Counted from the stretch's first letter, positions 1-13,013 are shown. The stretch: 64,000 bases of DNA from Nymphaea colorata (GCF_008831285.2 NC_045142.1:5001-69000), one strand, 5' to 3'. Numbers and translations are program-made. Notes: generated by a model not told the origin, from the sequence alone.

Positions 1-1338
1 ATTTCCAAATTGAGCAAGGTTTGCCTATCTTTCCAAAGTGGCTGGCATTTAATTGTTTCAAGTTCCTTGCAAGAAGAGGTACTAAAGTAGGACCTGTGTT
101 CCTCTTAATGAGGTAACATCATTGTTCTGCTAGATCCTCATGCTTCTTTTTCAAGTACATAGCTAGATATACTATTGCTTATCTTTTCCTGACGGCCTTA
201 CAGGTGGTTCAATTGTTAGAGATATGGCTCCATGCCGAGCTTTCTCTATTGGGGGGGGATTGGTAGTGTCCGTGGATATGGTGAAGGTGCTGTTGGATCT
301 GGCAGACAATATTTAATAGTTAATAATGAAGTTTCCGTTCCCCTGGTGTGACATATTCACATGTTTAATTTGAGAGCTTTTAGTTTCAAAGTTTGTTGTC
401 CACATAGCTCATGGTTAGCCAAATTTCAAAATTTTATTCTCTTTAATTTGTATTTCTTCTTGAGAACCATATGCATAGTTGATTAAAGAAGGCAATTTAG
501 ATTAGAAATATACAGAACTCAGATGGAAATTATCTAACGATAGGTATGTAGGCATTGAGAAAATTGAAGGAGGAAGAAAATTGAGTTTATTTTTAATTAT
601 TATAACATTTTAACATTGAATTCATCGGAAAGAAGTTGGGGACAATAGGTAATATGCTGCTACAAAATTGGAAGGAAGGAAACGTCATATTTCTTGTGGT
701 TCCTTTCATAAAGCTGCGAGAGTGGCTTATGGGATTCAAAGTTATAAAGAAAATGAAAGGCCATCGTCAAACCAAATTCATGGATTAAAAATTTCATGTG
801 CAGAAGCATAGGACTTAAAAAATCATGAAAATGTGATGTATAGGTTGGATTTTATAAGAGCTTTAAAATAATGTTCCTCTTTAGGGATTGTAAAATCCTC
901 ATAGAATTTTATCTATGCATCAGTTTTTTACTTTATCCCAAATTTTTTGGCATTCTACTTCCATTTGTAAGGTTAGATTTATCAAGAAAAATTAAAAATA
1001 GTAAAGGCCAGTCTGCTAGGCGACATATTGGTTGACAGCATAACCTGAGGGCTCAATGTGATGTTGTAAATTGCATACCATGACATATTAATCGACCATA
1101 ATTGGAAAACTCTATAAAATATATTTCTGGGAAACAATATAAACAAAAACTGAATTAAAATTCACATTCCCGTCTATGTCACAGAGACTCACTTGGAAGG
1201 GTGGCATATCTCTGTGTTGACATGGTTTATGTGTGGGACATGGCGAATTGATAATTGGTAGTTTTTGTTCATGTAGTTTGTATTTTATATTCCATGAATA
1301 TTAATAATGAAGATATTGTTGTTTGCTTGAGTCTTCAC

Positions 1339-1361
1339 AAACACACACACACACACACACA
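1339..1361. repeat. (AC)n microsatellite
   Basis: About eleven uninterrupted AC units are visible. Confidence 0.9.
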
Positions 1362-2086
1362 AGGAAAATAGATAGCTACCAAAAACCCTCATAAACCAGT
1401 CTTTGATGGGAGTCGTCTTGGCCATCGATTCCAAGGAGTTTTTATGGTTGATATTAAGTCGTAAATATAGAAGCTAAACTGTTTTTTTTTTAGTTCAAAA
1501 CACTCTTCAAAATAGGAGAACAAGAGAGAAACAAATGAGTTTCCTTAAACGAAACCCTTTCAAACTTTTGAAAAAACAACTTGGTTCTATAGTTTACAAC
1601 TTAATTTCTATTGCCTGATCTCATTATCAATGGTCCAAATGATTCCCACTAGGTCCAACATATATAGGTTTGGTAGCTACCTATTCTCCTCTGAGATATG
1701 TTGGATTTTCATGGCTAGACTTTTGTCCGTAAAGAACCTAGCTGCATAGAGCTGTTTTATCTCTCTCATTGTTTCTCTCAGTCGGGTGATAGGAAGAGAA
1801 GAGGGACAACATCGGGCTGGCATGGGAGGAACAGCAACACGGGTTGGAAAAGGGAGCTATAGGAGGGAAGGGATTTTAGTTGGGTAATGAGAGGGGAGGA
1901 GCCGGAGAGATGGTACTGAGGGTCCTGGGATGAGTGGATGCATCACAAGGAGAAGAGGTCGAGAGGGTACAGAGAGAGAGAGGGCAACTCATCCATTTTT
2001 TTTTCAATTGGATGGCTTTACACATGTGGGTTCTGATGGCCGAAAAACAGGTTGTGGGAATCCAGCTTTTTTACACACACAGACAG

Positions 2087-2090
<4 letters not shown>

Positions 2091-2127
<37 letters not shown>
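2091..2127. repeat. (AT)n microsatellite
   Basis: About eighteen AT units. It makes open frames encoding alternating Ile-Tyr on both strands, which are artefacts. Confidence 0.9.
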
Positions 2128-2129
<2 letters not shown>

Positions 2130-2939
2130 GGTGTTTGTGCACTCAAGTTTTTTTAAATTACTCTGTATCCATGTCACGTGACATATCCTAACAACCATAA
2201 ACTGAATTAAAGCAATTGGCTAAATCCTGTGAAACCATTTCATAGTCCATTTATAATGCAAATCTACTTCAATTCTTTAATAATCTGCATGCGCACATCC
2301 ACTAACAAGAAATCCTTTTTGTCTTGGTAGTTAACCCATGGACTAGGCTAGACTCCAAATCAACCTAGTCAACTGTCAGCCGACTGATCCATGGCCATAT
2401 ATACTATAGGACCATGGTCCATCTACTAGTTAATAGGTTGGCTAGTCAGTTTGTGGATGAGTGAACGTTTAGTGTTTGGTTATTTTACATTAGGTTAATT
2501 TTTTCCTTATCTTCTAAGAGAACGAGTTTATGTTGTTCAGAATAGATAGTTCAGAAATTCAGGTGGAAATGTTTCTTTATATCATTGTCACAAATATCAT
2601 TCTCGGGTTTTTTACGGTGAGATTTCTCTCAGGTTTCAAACGGCAAAGTTGTATTTTTTGAAAAACATACTCAAAAAATTTTAAAAATAAAAAAATTAGG
2701 TATAAATGAAATAAATGTGAAACTAACAGGAAAACATAAATAAAACTATATAAAAGTGATAAAAGGAATGATTTAATGATAATAAAAATGTTGAAAATAA
2801 TTTATTTTAAGTTTATATTTGAATCTATGATAATATCAATGCTAAAAATAGAAAAATGAAAAATCACAAAAAAATCGTGAAAAAAATGCAATAAATATTT
2901 GTCATGATTTTTTCAAAATATCACTATTTCCCCCTTTCA

Positions 2940-4697
2940 GGACAGGGGCTAGCCCTGGGGAATCACTCTCGGCTGAGGGTCATCTTCTTGTAGATATACA
3001 GCCACGAGGAATGTTTGTTCCTCATGACGCACGCCCTTTTTCAGTTGCATTGCCGACAACGTCGGCTGGGACTTGCTTCTGGTGGAGTGGCAGTGCACTG
3101 TATGGGACTGGTCTGCACCCATCAACGTCAATGTGTTGAACTTCAGCAACATCATTGCATTCTGGCCTCTAAGGAACTCCATCCCAAGAATCACCTTGAA
3201 ATCGTTCAGGGGTACTACGGAGAAGTTGGTCACTCCCGTCCAGCCTTCAATCTGAACTGTTACACCCTTCGCTTCCCCTAGGATGGGCCTGGCTTCAGAG
3301 TTCACCGTTTTAAGGGTCCTCTACTACAGCACAGGCTTCAATCTCACTCGTTCTGCCTCCTCTCTTGAGACGAAGTTATACGTTGTCCCGGAGTCTACCA
3401 TTGCAACAGTAGATATTCCATTCAGAGTGATGTCTAGATACATCAGCTCCTTGTTCACCATACTGCTAGATACTGCATGACTTTAGACAGCATTGATCAT
3501 CTGGGTGTCACCCATCCGTGTTTGCCCTTCTTCGGTCTCGCCTTCGGTGGCCCTCACAGCATTGGCTTGCCCGGTAGGTCTCACACGTTTCGGGCAGACA
3601 CGCGCTTGATGCTTTCCTCCGCAGACCCAACAAGTCACTTCCCTTGGTAGCGCAGTGTAGTCCTTGCGAAAAAAGGATTTTCTCTCGGCTGGCTGCTGGG
3701 ACGACGATTTATTTATGTTGTCTCGCCGTTCCTCCCTCTTACCGCTGTGGTCGGACTTCTTTGTAGACTTGAAGGTATCAGTTTATCTTTTGCGTTAGGT
3801 GTCGGCCAAGCGCTCAACTGCCACATATGTCTGTTCCAAAATCTTTGTATTTGATGTCTCCACGTCGACTTGGGCTTAAGATTGGAGCCCTATGATGAAC
3901 CAGTGAAGTTTATCTTTTTCTGGCATCATAAGCACGTCCAATGTGACCTTTTGGTATGCCCTGATGTAATCTTTTAAGGCACTTGTCTACTTCAGGTTCG
4001 CAACCAACCGATAGTATCCCTTCAACTGCTTGCGAAAGTTGTCGAAGGTACGAATCGTGCAATACCCATTCTTAATGTCCAACATTTTCCGCCTCCACCA
4101 AGTCACAACATCTCCTTCTAACAACATCGCTACGGTCTTGATCTTCACTCGTCTACTACGTTCTGCAAGTCCAGGTAGTAATCAACTTGGAATAGAAAGT
4201 TGTCGATCGCCCTGGCATCCCGGCTGCCACTGTACTTCGCCGGACGTTGAACGTCGACCCTACTGGTCCTCTCTTGACTACTACTGGTTGAATTAGTACG
4301 TAGCAGTCTCTGGTTTAAAGCCCGAAGTCCAGCGACTTCGTCCTGTATGGTCTTCACCAAGTTAGAGAGTGATCGGTTTATGGCCATTGAATCGGTCATC
4401 TGTTTCTACATCAACTTCATCTCCTCCTTGAATCCCTCAAAGGTTTCGGCAGCAAAGCCGAGGGCTTCCTCATGGGTGGCCACATCTGCGACCAACCAGT
4501 TCACCGTCTCTTCCAAGTCTTCCTGGTCATGGACCGGGCTCGCCTCCTCTGGACGGGCCGGCTTCTTGCCTTTGGCACCTCGCAGATTGTATTGTGATGT
4601 CATGACGTCCTCCTCAATAGCAGCAAGCCGGCATGAAGCTCTACACCGACTCTCTGATCACTTCCCCAAATTGAGCAAAATCTAGACTCTGATACCA
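2940..4697 (-). pseudogene. Degenerate Ty3/gypsy gag-protease region
   Basis: Read on the minus strand from high to low coordinates, this is the first third of a Ty3/gypsy polyprotein. Near 4406-4603 and 4145-4399 lie Gag N-terminal pieces, the second with a Gag-like PAKYSGSRDARAIDNFLFQV stretch. Near 3595-3645 is a zinc knuckle, CWVCGGKHQARVC (CX2CX3HX4C). Near 3360-3400 is a retropepsin core, VDSGTTYNFVS, whose Asp is catalytic. At 2949-3305 the protease C-terminal part (PLNDFKVILGMEFLR) continues. Frames change and stops occur, for example two stops between the protease core and its tail, so it is not functional. Reverse transcriptase, RNase H and integrase are absent: the similarity stops at about 2940. 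The family assignment rests on motif order and is fairly sure. Confidence 0.8.
4681..4697 (-). other. Gypsy primer-binding site (initiator Met tRNA)
   Basis: On the minus strand this reads TGGTATCAGAGTCTAGA. The first eleven bases match the usual plant LTR primer site complementary to initiator methionine tRNA. It lies two bases from the inner LTR edge (TGTCACGG on plus, from 4700), which fixes element polarity as minus. Confidence 0.75.
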
Positions 4698-4699
4698 GT

Positions 4700-5240
4700 T
4701 GTCACGGACCGACTCCTTCGGACCATGCGGCGTGGCAAACTCTCGCCAATAAGCCGCAGCCTTCACCTTGTTCAAGTGGGCACAGATCACTTGAACGCTT
4801 TGTTAGAAAACTCAAGACACAAAGTACACAAAGAGTGTGGAAAGAAAACTTGCAATATATTCATTTAAACAGTTGAGTACATTATGAGGGAAAACAAGTA
4901 AGTTTTTACACTTTACTTACAAAGAATGGCCGATGCCACTTACAGAATTCTCATGCCGACCATTCAAAACAAGGAATCTCAATCTTACACTTGGGGTCGT
5001 TTTAGAAGGGTGCTCCGACACAGGTGAACATTCGAGCTTACACCAAAACTCAACATAAACAAAGCAAATACAGCAAACACAAAGAATGACTATACAGACA
5101 CGACACAAGGGGACACTTTTGAAACAGTGTATTAACAAGACCACCTTAAGCTTCCTCTTAGATAAGCATCTCAAGGCAGCAAGCATTGCCAAAATGAAGA
5201 AAATTCTACTCGCAAAGCACAAAAAGCGATAGGTTTAGTA
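4700..5240 (-). mobile_element. Probable 5' LTR of the gypsy fragment, outer end uncertain
   Basis: The sequence beyond the primer-binding site begins TGTCACGG on plus and ends in TGACA on minus, as an LTR should next to its primer site. I could not find the matching 3' LTR, because the element is truncated near 2940. The outer edge is therefore a guess; 5240 is only where the character of the sequence changes. Confidence 0.45.
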
Positions 5241-7051
5241 AAGACATTGTTGTGACAAAAGAACGGGCTGTTGCGATCCTGTTTCAGTTACAAAAGATAA
5301 AGCACGAATGCTAAGTTGAGAGTTTGAGAGGATTATAATTCTCAAGTTGATATTCTTTTATTAGATTGCAGTCATATTTGCATGGATGAATGGATGGTGA
5401 TAGGCTTGTCTTAAACTTTTTTGTGATTATGATAAATGGATTATTCTTTGCTTTGTGACATACAAAAACGCATAAATTTTCCGATTTTGTTACAAAAAGG
5501 TATTGAAACTAACAAGGTGGACTATTTGATATATTGTCCCTTCTTTAGAGGTGTTTCAGTCTTAATTACCTGTTTCAGCGGTACTCATTTTTAAAACAAG
5601 TGAACTATTGATGTATGTGGATTTCCAACAAAAATTTTAGATTTTCAATAACCTGCTTTAGTTGTTTATGTTGACGATCTTCGGTAGCGTTCCTCTCAAA
5701 TGCGTACCTAGACCAAGATAAGAGCTACTACTATCGGTTTATTTAGAACTATATGTGGTTAGGAAGAATAAAAAATGTAAAAGGAAAATGATATTCGTGA
5801 AAATGAAAAAAACAATTAAATTTTACCACCAAAGAGAAGCAAAAGAAAAAGCTAATACTTGAAAATGTGATTAGAATTAGAATGAGAGAGAGAGTCATTC
5901 CATGATGGTAGAACTCAACCTACGAGGAAAACAATTGTTTGAGATGAAGTTAGAGCCTAGAGGGATACAGGAAAAATCAGATGCTCTGGATGGTAGTGCT
6001 ATTAGTGACAGAGAAATAAAGCAACGACTGTGCTACTTTGGTGGTATAGGAGAAATGGTGACGGATAAAAATTAGAAAGAGGCGAAAAAAAAACATGGTT
6101 TGTGAAGGGTAAACTGGTACTTATCTCTTAAGCTTCACAGTAACATCTTCGCAGTCACAAAAGAGGGGGGGGTGGATCTTTCTTTTTCTTTCGGTGTTTG
6201 AACATGTGCTTAACTTAAGCAGCAAAATAGGAAACTTAAAACTGGAGCATATCTTTGTTAACAGTTAATGCCCTTGAGGTCAGGCATCCTTTTGTAAATA
6301 TTTCTAAATTAAATACCCTAGTTACTTTCTTCAATGCCTGGCGACAAAGCAAGCTGCCCATAAATGGAGCGGAAGAAAGAATAGATCTTTAGCCGACGCG
6401 TTGCGATGATCGACGCGCAAATGGATGGGAGTGGTGGAGACGATGCCAAGATGATTGACGATATCTGTTCGGGCACAACTCACAACCACGCCGTGGAGGC
6501 AGCGGTCAAGATTATCCTGAGAATGGAACGAGGAAAACCAAAACCCCTGTATAGCTGCCCCCCTTTTTTTCACTTCCGCTGAATCCTCCGCAAACGCAAA
6601 GGTTAACAGGCAAAGGTTAACAGGCAAGATAGAAAACCAAAATAGTTACAGGGAAGGGAATGAGCCCACAGACAAACATGCACAATACGCTGATAATATA
6701 ACCATCCATTAATATAACCATCCATTAGTATATGAAACTGAAAGTAAAGCGGGATCATTCGCCCGCAACAGAAAAAAGGGAAGACCGTGGAGATAATGGG
6801 GATGGCCAACGTTAGGTGGGTTCTAAAGAGGAAGCAAACAAACATGTATACGCAATCTGAAATTTGATATGCATCTACCAGCAGAAGCAACCACCAGCAA
6901 AAAGAGGAAGACAAGGTAAAGGAGACAGACGGTCGGAACAAAGATGACTCCAGGTCAACAGACCACCATCCAAGCCCCCCTCTTCTTCATCAATCGCGCA
7001 TTAGCGTCGACGAGAGAGAGAGAGTTTTTCTATCCTCATCATCATGTGGGA
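5241..7051. other. Non-coding between gypsy LTR and GT14 gene
   Basis: No conserved coding sequence is seen. Two short head-to-tail duplications occur: a 14-bp unit repeated at 6601-6628 and a 16-bp unit repeated at 6694-6725. The part from about 6900 to 7051 lies just downstream of the GT14 stop codon and probably includes its 3' UTR. Confidence 0.55.
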
Positions 7052-8122
7052 CTAATCCTGAAATATGAAAGAGTCAGCGAGCTTGAGCAGCGGGTTGAGG
7101 CAATCTGGGGAAAATTTGCGGGCGAAGAAGTTGGAAAAGCCGGTGGCGTCAGAAGGGCGGAGACGGCGGATGAGGGAGGGCCTGACTTCGTCGACACCGT
7201 AGGTGTGCGGGTGGCCCCCGGTGCTGCCTGTCCAATTGACGTGGGTAAGGGTGAACGGATGGCACCCCGAGGGGTCCTCCATGTTGAGCAAGGTTGGGAA
7301 GTAGTGCTCCTCCGGGTAGCACGACTGTACCCTCAGACAAGGTAGCCGGAACTTGCGCCAAAGCCGCCGGTCCTTGATCACTAACAGTGAGTGTTCCCTC
7401 GTCAGGATGAAGAATTGTGAGCCCACCCTGAAGCTAGAAAAGGTCACCTCAGGCATCATCACGTCCTCTCCCCTTGCCGTATACCTCGCCCACAACCCAG
7501 GCTCGTCGTCCAGGATCTCAATGAAGCTCATAAACCGATTTGAAGGGGAACGGGAAGAAGGAGGAGAGAAGAGAGAGTTGTAGATGAAGCGAAAAGAATG
7601 CAGGGGGATGCAGTGCTGGGAGACAAGGGCGAAAAAGGTGTTGGATTCGTCGTCTATGAGTGCAGCCGCGAGGAGCCGGCGAGCGGCGGAGATAAGTGTA
7701 GGAGAGGAACGCTCTGTTCGCTTCCCCAGAATGAATCGTCCCCGGAAGACACCACCCGGTGGGTTGAGATGGTGGGAAGGGTCGGCGTGGACGTAAATGT
7801 TGTACAGCTGCTGGTTTCCCTGAAAGAAGCGCTCCCATAGTGGGGCGAGATACAGGTCGGAGTTGGTGAGGAAGAGGAAGGCAATCTTGGGCGTCACCGG
7901 TGGAGGAAGGACCTGCTGCCGCTGTTGATGGTGGGTGGCAGTCGTTGCAGACGTCGATGCAGCACGTTGGAAGAGGGCAAGGTCCTCCAGTTCGTCAGGT
8001 AATGTGATGAGAACAGGTGGCGGCTTGATGGGAAGGACTCGGGGGCCAACCACCAGGAAGAGGACGGGCACCGACAGGAGAAGAGCAAAGGAAAGGACGA
8101 AAGGGTAAGAGAGCATGGTCAT
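7052..8122 (-). CDS. Core-2/I-branching beta-1,6-GlcNAc transferase family protein (GT14, DUF266)
   Basis: This is a 356-residue, intronless type II membrane protein of the plant DUF266 branch of GT14. Such proteins are predicted Golgi glycosyltransferases, generally without a defined acceptor. Residues about 5-27 are a hydrophobic signal anchor, followed by a proline-rich stem. The catalytic region opens with KIAFLFLTNSDLYLAPLWER and NIYVHADPS (near residues 79-115). The family blocks FALVSQHCIPLH, FRVGSQFFILTREH, CYPEEHYFPT and VNWT follow in order; the acidic pair in PEEHY is a family hallmark. The start at 8122 is chosen because the anchor follows at once. The family is often 370-400 residues and multi-exon, so this copy is slightly short and without introns. 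A CT-rich tract near 8212-8226 lies in its probable 5' leader. Family is confident; substrate is unknown. Confidence 0.9.
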   Translation of the reverse strand: MTMLSYPFVLSFALLLSVPVLFLVVGPRVLPIKPPPVLITLPDELEDLALFQRAASTSATTATHHQQRQQVLPPPVTPKIAFLFLTNSDLYLAPLWERFFQGNQQLYNIYVHADPSHHLNPPGGVFRGRFILGKRTERSSPTLISAARRLLAAALIDDESNTFFALVSQHCIPLHSFRFIYNSLFSPPSSRSPSNRFMSFIEILDDEPGLWARYTARGEDVMMPEVTFSSFRVGSQFFILTREHSLLVIKDRRLWRKFRLPCLRVQSCYPEEHYFPTLLNMEDPSGCHPFTLTHVNWTGSTGGHPHTYGVDEVRPSLIRRLRPSDATGFSNFFARKFSPDCLNPLLKLADSFIFQD

Positions 8123-11100
8123 TTATCGCCTCCCCAAACTAGTAGATTTGTAGATGGTGAGGCGGTCGGCGATCTTCCTTCACTTCTTCGAGTGGTGGCT
8201 GTTGATTGCCTCTCTCTCTCTCTCCTTCCCTAACTGCAAAGGGCAAGAGGGAAAGAGCGTTTGTTTGTCAAAGCAAATTTCCTTTGTTTTCCGTTTGCTT
8301 TTCTCTTCTTTTGCTTCTCGTGAATTTCTCCTCTCTAATTCTGCAGCCTGAATGATCAGGATTCAGAACATGTATGGATTGGATGCCATAAATCTCAGTT
8401 ATCGCACTTCCGCCAATCCAGACGGCATCCCCTGCACGCGTACATGAGGCAAGGCCCAAAAATAGTGAGCCGAAAAGGCTTCTTACTTGGTCTGATGGCA
8501 AAGCGCTTAGGCCTGCCGCTTTGCTTAAAAAATGATAGATACACCCACCACCACCTTGCTCTTTCACGCGGATCCTCTTTCCTACGCAAGCATACAACAT
8601 TGAACATGAACTGTAAGCAACCAATGAATTTGTACAGATTCCAAATCAAATAAAGAAAATAAAATCATGACAAATATATATTTCTTTCTTGATCAATACT
8701 GTCTAGTGGGTTAAGACTCACTAGTTTAGTCACAATAGCTCTTTTATGCAATGATGTTATTTCCAGAATGTTTGTGCATTCTGGTTCCCAGCCATGGCAA
8801 GCCTGTCTGGTGGATCCCCACATTCTTTCCAGAAAACCTACCTCTTCAGTTAGGTGTTGGAAACTTGGAAACATTAGTTGAGAATCTACACACCCTTCTT
8901 AGCAACTCTCTTTTTTGCTGCAGAATAGGCTTAACATCCCACTATTTTTCTGCACAAACATTTTTTCAAGATCCAGATACCAAAGAGACAAAAAACTACT
9001 TGCTTTCCGAATCTCAAAATTGCCACATCTAATGGCCCTGTATTTGTGGGAAAATCCACAGGAAGATGGCTTTTGTCAGAGAAAATTGACAGGCTAACAG
9101 CTCCTTGAGTTTTAAAATTGAACATAAAATTTTATGCACTACAGAAATGTTGTATGCTATTCTTAGACATACGTGCAAGGTGTTGAAGAGTTTAAGATTC
9201 ACAAATACACCCCTCGATAATTGATGGCAAAGAATCTTAATGACAATAGAAAACCAATGAAAGGCGTGCACTACATGGAAGAAGGGGAAATCAAAACCGT
9301 GTATCATGGATGCTGAAAAATGTTGAGAGGCACTGGTAAAATACAGTAGCATTAATAAAAGAACAGCAAGAACCACTGCAAAGTTTCTTAATTAAACCGC
9401 CTTTGCAGCTGCTAGAGAAACTGCAAACAATAAAACAAGGATCTAAATTGTGAGGACATAAACGCAGCAGGCGCCTGCAGCATAAAGGACGACCGAATGT
9501 CCGAAGCTGGAAAAGAATTGCATGGCCTCCAAGTTGCTCCAAAAACAAAAGAATAAGAAACCGCACGGGTAAATCTAGTAAGGAGACTCGTAAGGGGTTG
9601 ATTATTCGCCAGTACGACGAGGTGAAATGTGAACTGCATAAACATAAGAATACAGACTGAAATGGGATTTGCAGACTCGACAGCAGATACCGTCCAGTCG
9701 ATGCGACCGATTAAAGGATGCGGAGAAGGAAAAAAAAAAAAAAGAGGGTAAGAGCAGACAGAGAGATGACCAACACAACGGAAAGAAAAAATATGAGGTA
9801 AATTGCCTACAATTGAAATCCGTTGTTTCCGTTTACATGTGGCCATAGCAAATCTCCATCACGAAAGCCCTAACCAAGCGTAGATCAAACTAAATGGAAA
9901 AGAGGGTACGGCACATGAATTCAGTATCGCTAGGCAAACGCCAGAAAGTAACCATGAAAGGTGCCGAGATTGTCGAGATTGAACTCAAAGAGAAAAGAAA
10001 TGGACGCATCGAAGGAGCCGAGAATGTTTGGCAACGATGAGAAGGAGGAAGGGGAAGACAAGGAGAGTGTACCTGAACCAGGAGTAGCGTCCCCAGCAAC
10101 ACAGCAAACCAGACAACCGAAAAGAGGAGCCTAGCTGCAGCGGCACCGCCACCCATCTCGCTTGTTTCTCCTCTTTCTTTCCTACAGACGACAGTTACCA
10201 CGCTAGCCCCATCTCTCCTATATGATACTCAAAACGCCCAAATAGATTTACCCTACTTAATAATAAGTTGGTGAATATTATGTCGCGAGCACTAATAATG
10301 TCACGTTCCTTCTCCGCTTGCTTTTTTGGGTTTCTTTCCCGCAGCAGCTAATTAGATTGCATCCCTCCCTACTGCCTGTAAACTTGGAACTGGAAATTTC
10401 TTTTTGAAATTGTCATTACGGTTCAGAATGTTGAATTAATGGAATCTGAAATATAATTATCGATTCTAAAAACCGCTAATGAATTCTTGTTTATGGGAGG
10501 ATCATTCCTGAGTTTGATGGAACGGGAATGAAAAACATTATTTATAATTTTGTTTAAAGTAGTAGGTTATTCTTGCAATATTTTATAGACTTAATATTGT
10601 TTTCAAGATTTTTGAAACATATGCGGCATGTCAAGGAAATTCCTGAAAATTCGGATATCGTTTTGAAAATCGAGATGGGCTCAAAAACCATAAATAAAGT
10701 AGCAACTTGCATTTTTTCCTTTTCCCTTTCATTTTCACTTTGCTTGTTGATTACCGCGGTTTTCAAACCCCACCTCCCAGCGCCCCCGCCACCCCATCCG
10801 ATTTCATGGGGTAGATCCGTGAAGAACCAACGTTTGGTTTTCGTTCATCCTTCCACCATCTTTTTTCTTTCTTAACCATCTACCTATTTCCTGTGACCAG
10901 CAACCGGAGATGTGTCTGTGGTGATGACGAATAGGTGGGAGGCATGACTGAAGCGTTGGAGGAGAAAACCCAACATCGGATGATGTGGGTTTTCGTTTTT
11001 TCTGTTTATTCGTCGAAAGAAATATAGCCGGCTGACCGCAAGTCGCTGGTCATTCATTGGCCATCGTCGGCCTTCATTAGCAGCCACAGTCGGCACACAC

Positions 11101-12652
11101 ACTCTCCCCAACTGAAGCCCTTACGACTACAACCCTGTCCATCAAGGGTTTCAATGAGCTTTTCTTTGCTTTTTCTTTTCTTTTGTTTGTAAATATTTGG
11201 GTCGGGCGACCAGCCGTTCGCGGGTCGTTGGGGAGTCTGCTTATGAAGCAGTCGTCCAGAAGGCTGCTCGTCGAGCGAATGCTACTTTGCATTTCAATGC
11301 GTTTTTCTGTGTTTTTTTTTTATTCGTAAATACGTGGGATTCGTCGGTCGTCAAGGAGGCAGTTCGTCGGGTCACTCACTATGGCCATTTTTTTCATTAT
11401 ATGGAATCGTCGTCCGACCCGTCCGGGTGGGGTGAGTATTCCATACACTTCTTTTCAGAAAACATTCCCAACGGTTCCAAACTTCATCTTCAGTTTGATG
11501 GAATGGGGATTTAATTCAAAAATTTGTATAGTATTTCTTGTTCTATGGTGATATCCATGGAGAGCAAACACGCCCTATATGAATCAGGAATGAGAAATTC
11601 GCTGCCTATTCCATTTTTCATCGTGTGTGATGGATGGAGATGTTAATTCCAGGAAATTTCATCCCTCGTTTGAGGCATTGGAAGCAGCTAAAACAATAAA
11701 GTAATGAAGTAATGCAATAAAGTAACGGTCTTTCATCCTGGAAATTTCATCCCACTCTTTGTGATGGGATAAAAACTCCGGAAACGCGTTTCTGGAAACA
11801 GGCTCAATGTTCAGTTTTTTTTTCTTTTTTTTTTTTGATAAAAAGGAATCAATTGTAGATATTTTAATGTTGTATCATCGTCTATTTCACCCGCCAGTAC
11901 ATCTTAAAGCAAACAAAGGTGAGATTGCACGTAAGATTTTATTGAGATTTTTTATAAAAATAAAGGTGCCCATTCAGATACGGCGGAAAGAAAATTAAGA
12001 AATCAAGTTCAACCATTTTCCTTTTTTTCGTTTCTAGGCTTCTAGCTACGACAACGTGAAGGAAAGGCGTCGTCCAAAAGGGCCAAGTGTCACTCATTCA
12101 ATACAGCCTTGGCTTTTTTTAGCCAAGTTTCACCCATTCGATGCACCCTTGAAGTTTTTAGGCCTATCAAGCACACGCTAAATCTTTTGCGTTGCATACT
12201 TAAGGGAGAAGTGCTGTTGAATTTTTTGCCATACAATGTATAGTGGCTACGAAATTTGGTCACGATTGAATAAAGTATTCATTCATCAACTATCTTACAA
12301 AATGAACCCACGTCCCCTTATATAGAGAAAGGAATGGCTTGCAGATCTGGATCCATTTACAGGTATTGGAAACTAACTAGATCCAGTTACACAGATATGG
12401 ATCCACTACTTAGATATTTATAGTCAGGATCAGAACTAAGGTCCAAATAACCAAACAAAATCCAAAGCATAGGTTGGAACTGTAAACAAACTATTAAATC
12501 TCATAATAATTCAAAATAAGTTGGATCTGGATCTATCTGCTTCTGGCTCTGCATCAGGCGCCAACACCTTGCATCACCTAAGTCCAGCACTTAGGTAATG
12601 CAAGTGGAGTAGCACCTAGTTCATTGAATGAAGAGACAGTTTTCCCATAAGA
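8123..12652. other. Non-coding, upstream of GT14 gene
   Basis: No conserved protein is recognised apart from one doubtful small exon near 10080-10160. Two stretches, near 10513-10531 and 11494-11512, share a GTTTGATGGAAYGGG motif, which hints at dispersed repeat copies. T-rich runs occur near 11815-11837. Confidence 0.5.
10072..10156 (-). CDS. Possible first exon of a small membrane or secreted protein
   Basis: On the minus strand an ATG near 10156 opens MGGGAAAARLLFSVVWFAVL, a signal-peptide or membrane-anchor-like start. About 28 codons later comes CAG followed by GTACACTC, which fits a splice donor. I could not find convincing later exons at lower coordinates, and I do not recognise the family. 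It may equally be chance open frame. If real, it would be the 5' end of a gene reading towards 9400. Confidence 0.22.
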
Positions 12653-12861
12653 GGTCGTTTGATGACATTGAAACATCATGGAACAGAACGGACATGTTCT
12701 GTTTTAGTAAAATCAAAACAAACGTTGGACAAAGAACACTCAAGACAAAATGGACAGAGAACAGGCCCTATAAATGGCTAAAGTGTTCCACCGCGTTCCA
12801 TGGTTTACCACGGAACAGCCTCCCGCGCCACCCCGAACTCTCCTTGCCCCCTCCACCCCCA

Positions 12862-13013
12862 AGCACTTCCTTTTCCTCCATCTCCTTCTCCGCCCCCGTC
12901 TTCACTCCTTCTCCTCTATCTCCGCTGGAGGTCCCCCCGAGCACTTCCTTCTCATCCATCTCCGTCTCCGCCCCCGTCTTCACTTCTTCTCCTCTGTCTC
13001 CGCTGGAGCACTA
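12862..13013 (+). repeat. Two head-to-tail copies of a ~75-bp C/T-rich unit
   Basis: The unit beginning AGCACTTCCTT and ending TCTCCGCTGGAG occurs twice in tandem with a few substitutions. It encodes a Ser/Pro-rich repeat in one frame, but no further family support for a protein exists. The surrounding sequence, with a TAGGGTTTTC leader-like block followed by TCAAG/GTAAGG at about 13148, looks more like a plant 5' UTR with a first intron than coding sequence. Confidence 0.7.

Larger units (their letters stand above)
1..2939. other. Non-coding, AT-rich flank
   Basis: I see no conserved protein or RNA gene here. The stretch is AT-rich, with an AC microsatellite near 1339-1361 and a long AT run at 2091-2127. 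The short open frames around 1930-2200 are produced by the AT repeat and are not believable genes. The part from about 2640 to 2935 is almost pure A/T and borders the gypsy fragment that follows. Confidence 0.6.

Noticed and set aside
1930-2198. Overlapping open frames on both strands with Ile-Tyr runs
   Set aside because: Caused by the AT microsatellite at 2091-2127; no family features and no splice context.
7518-7838. Other-frame open frames inside the GT14 gene
   Set aside because: Shadows of the GT14 coding frame, which carries the conserved motifs.
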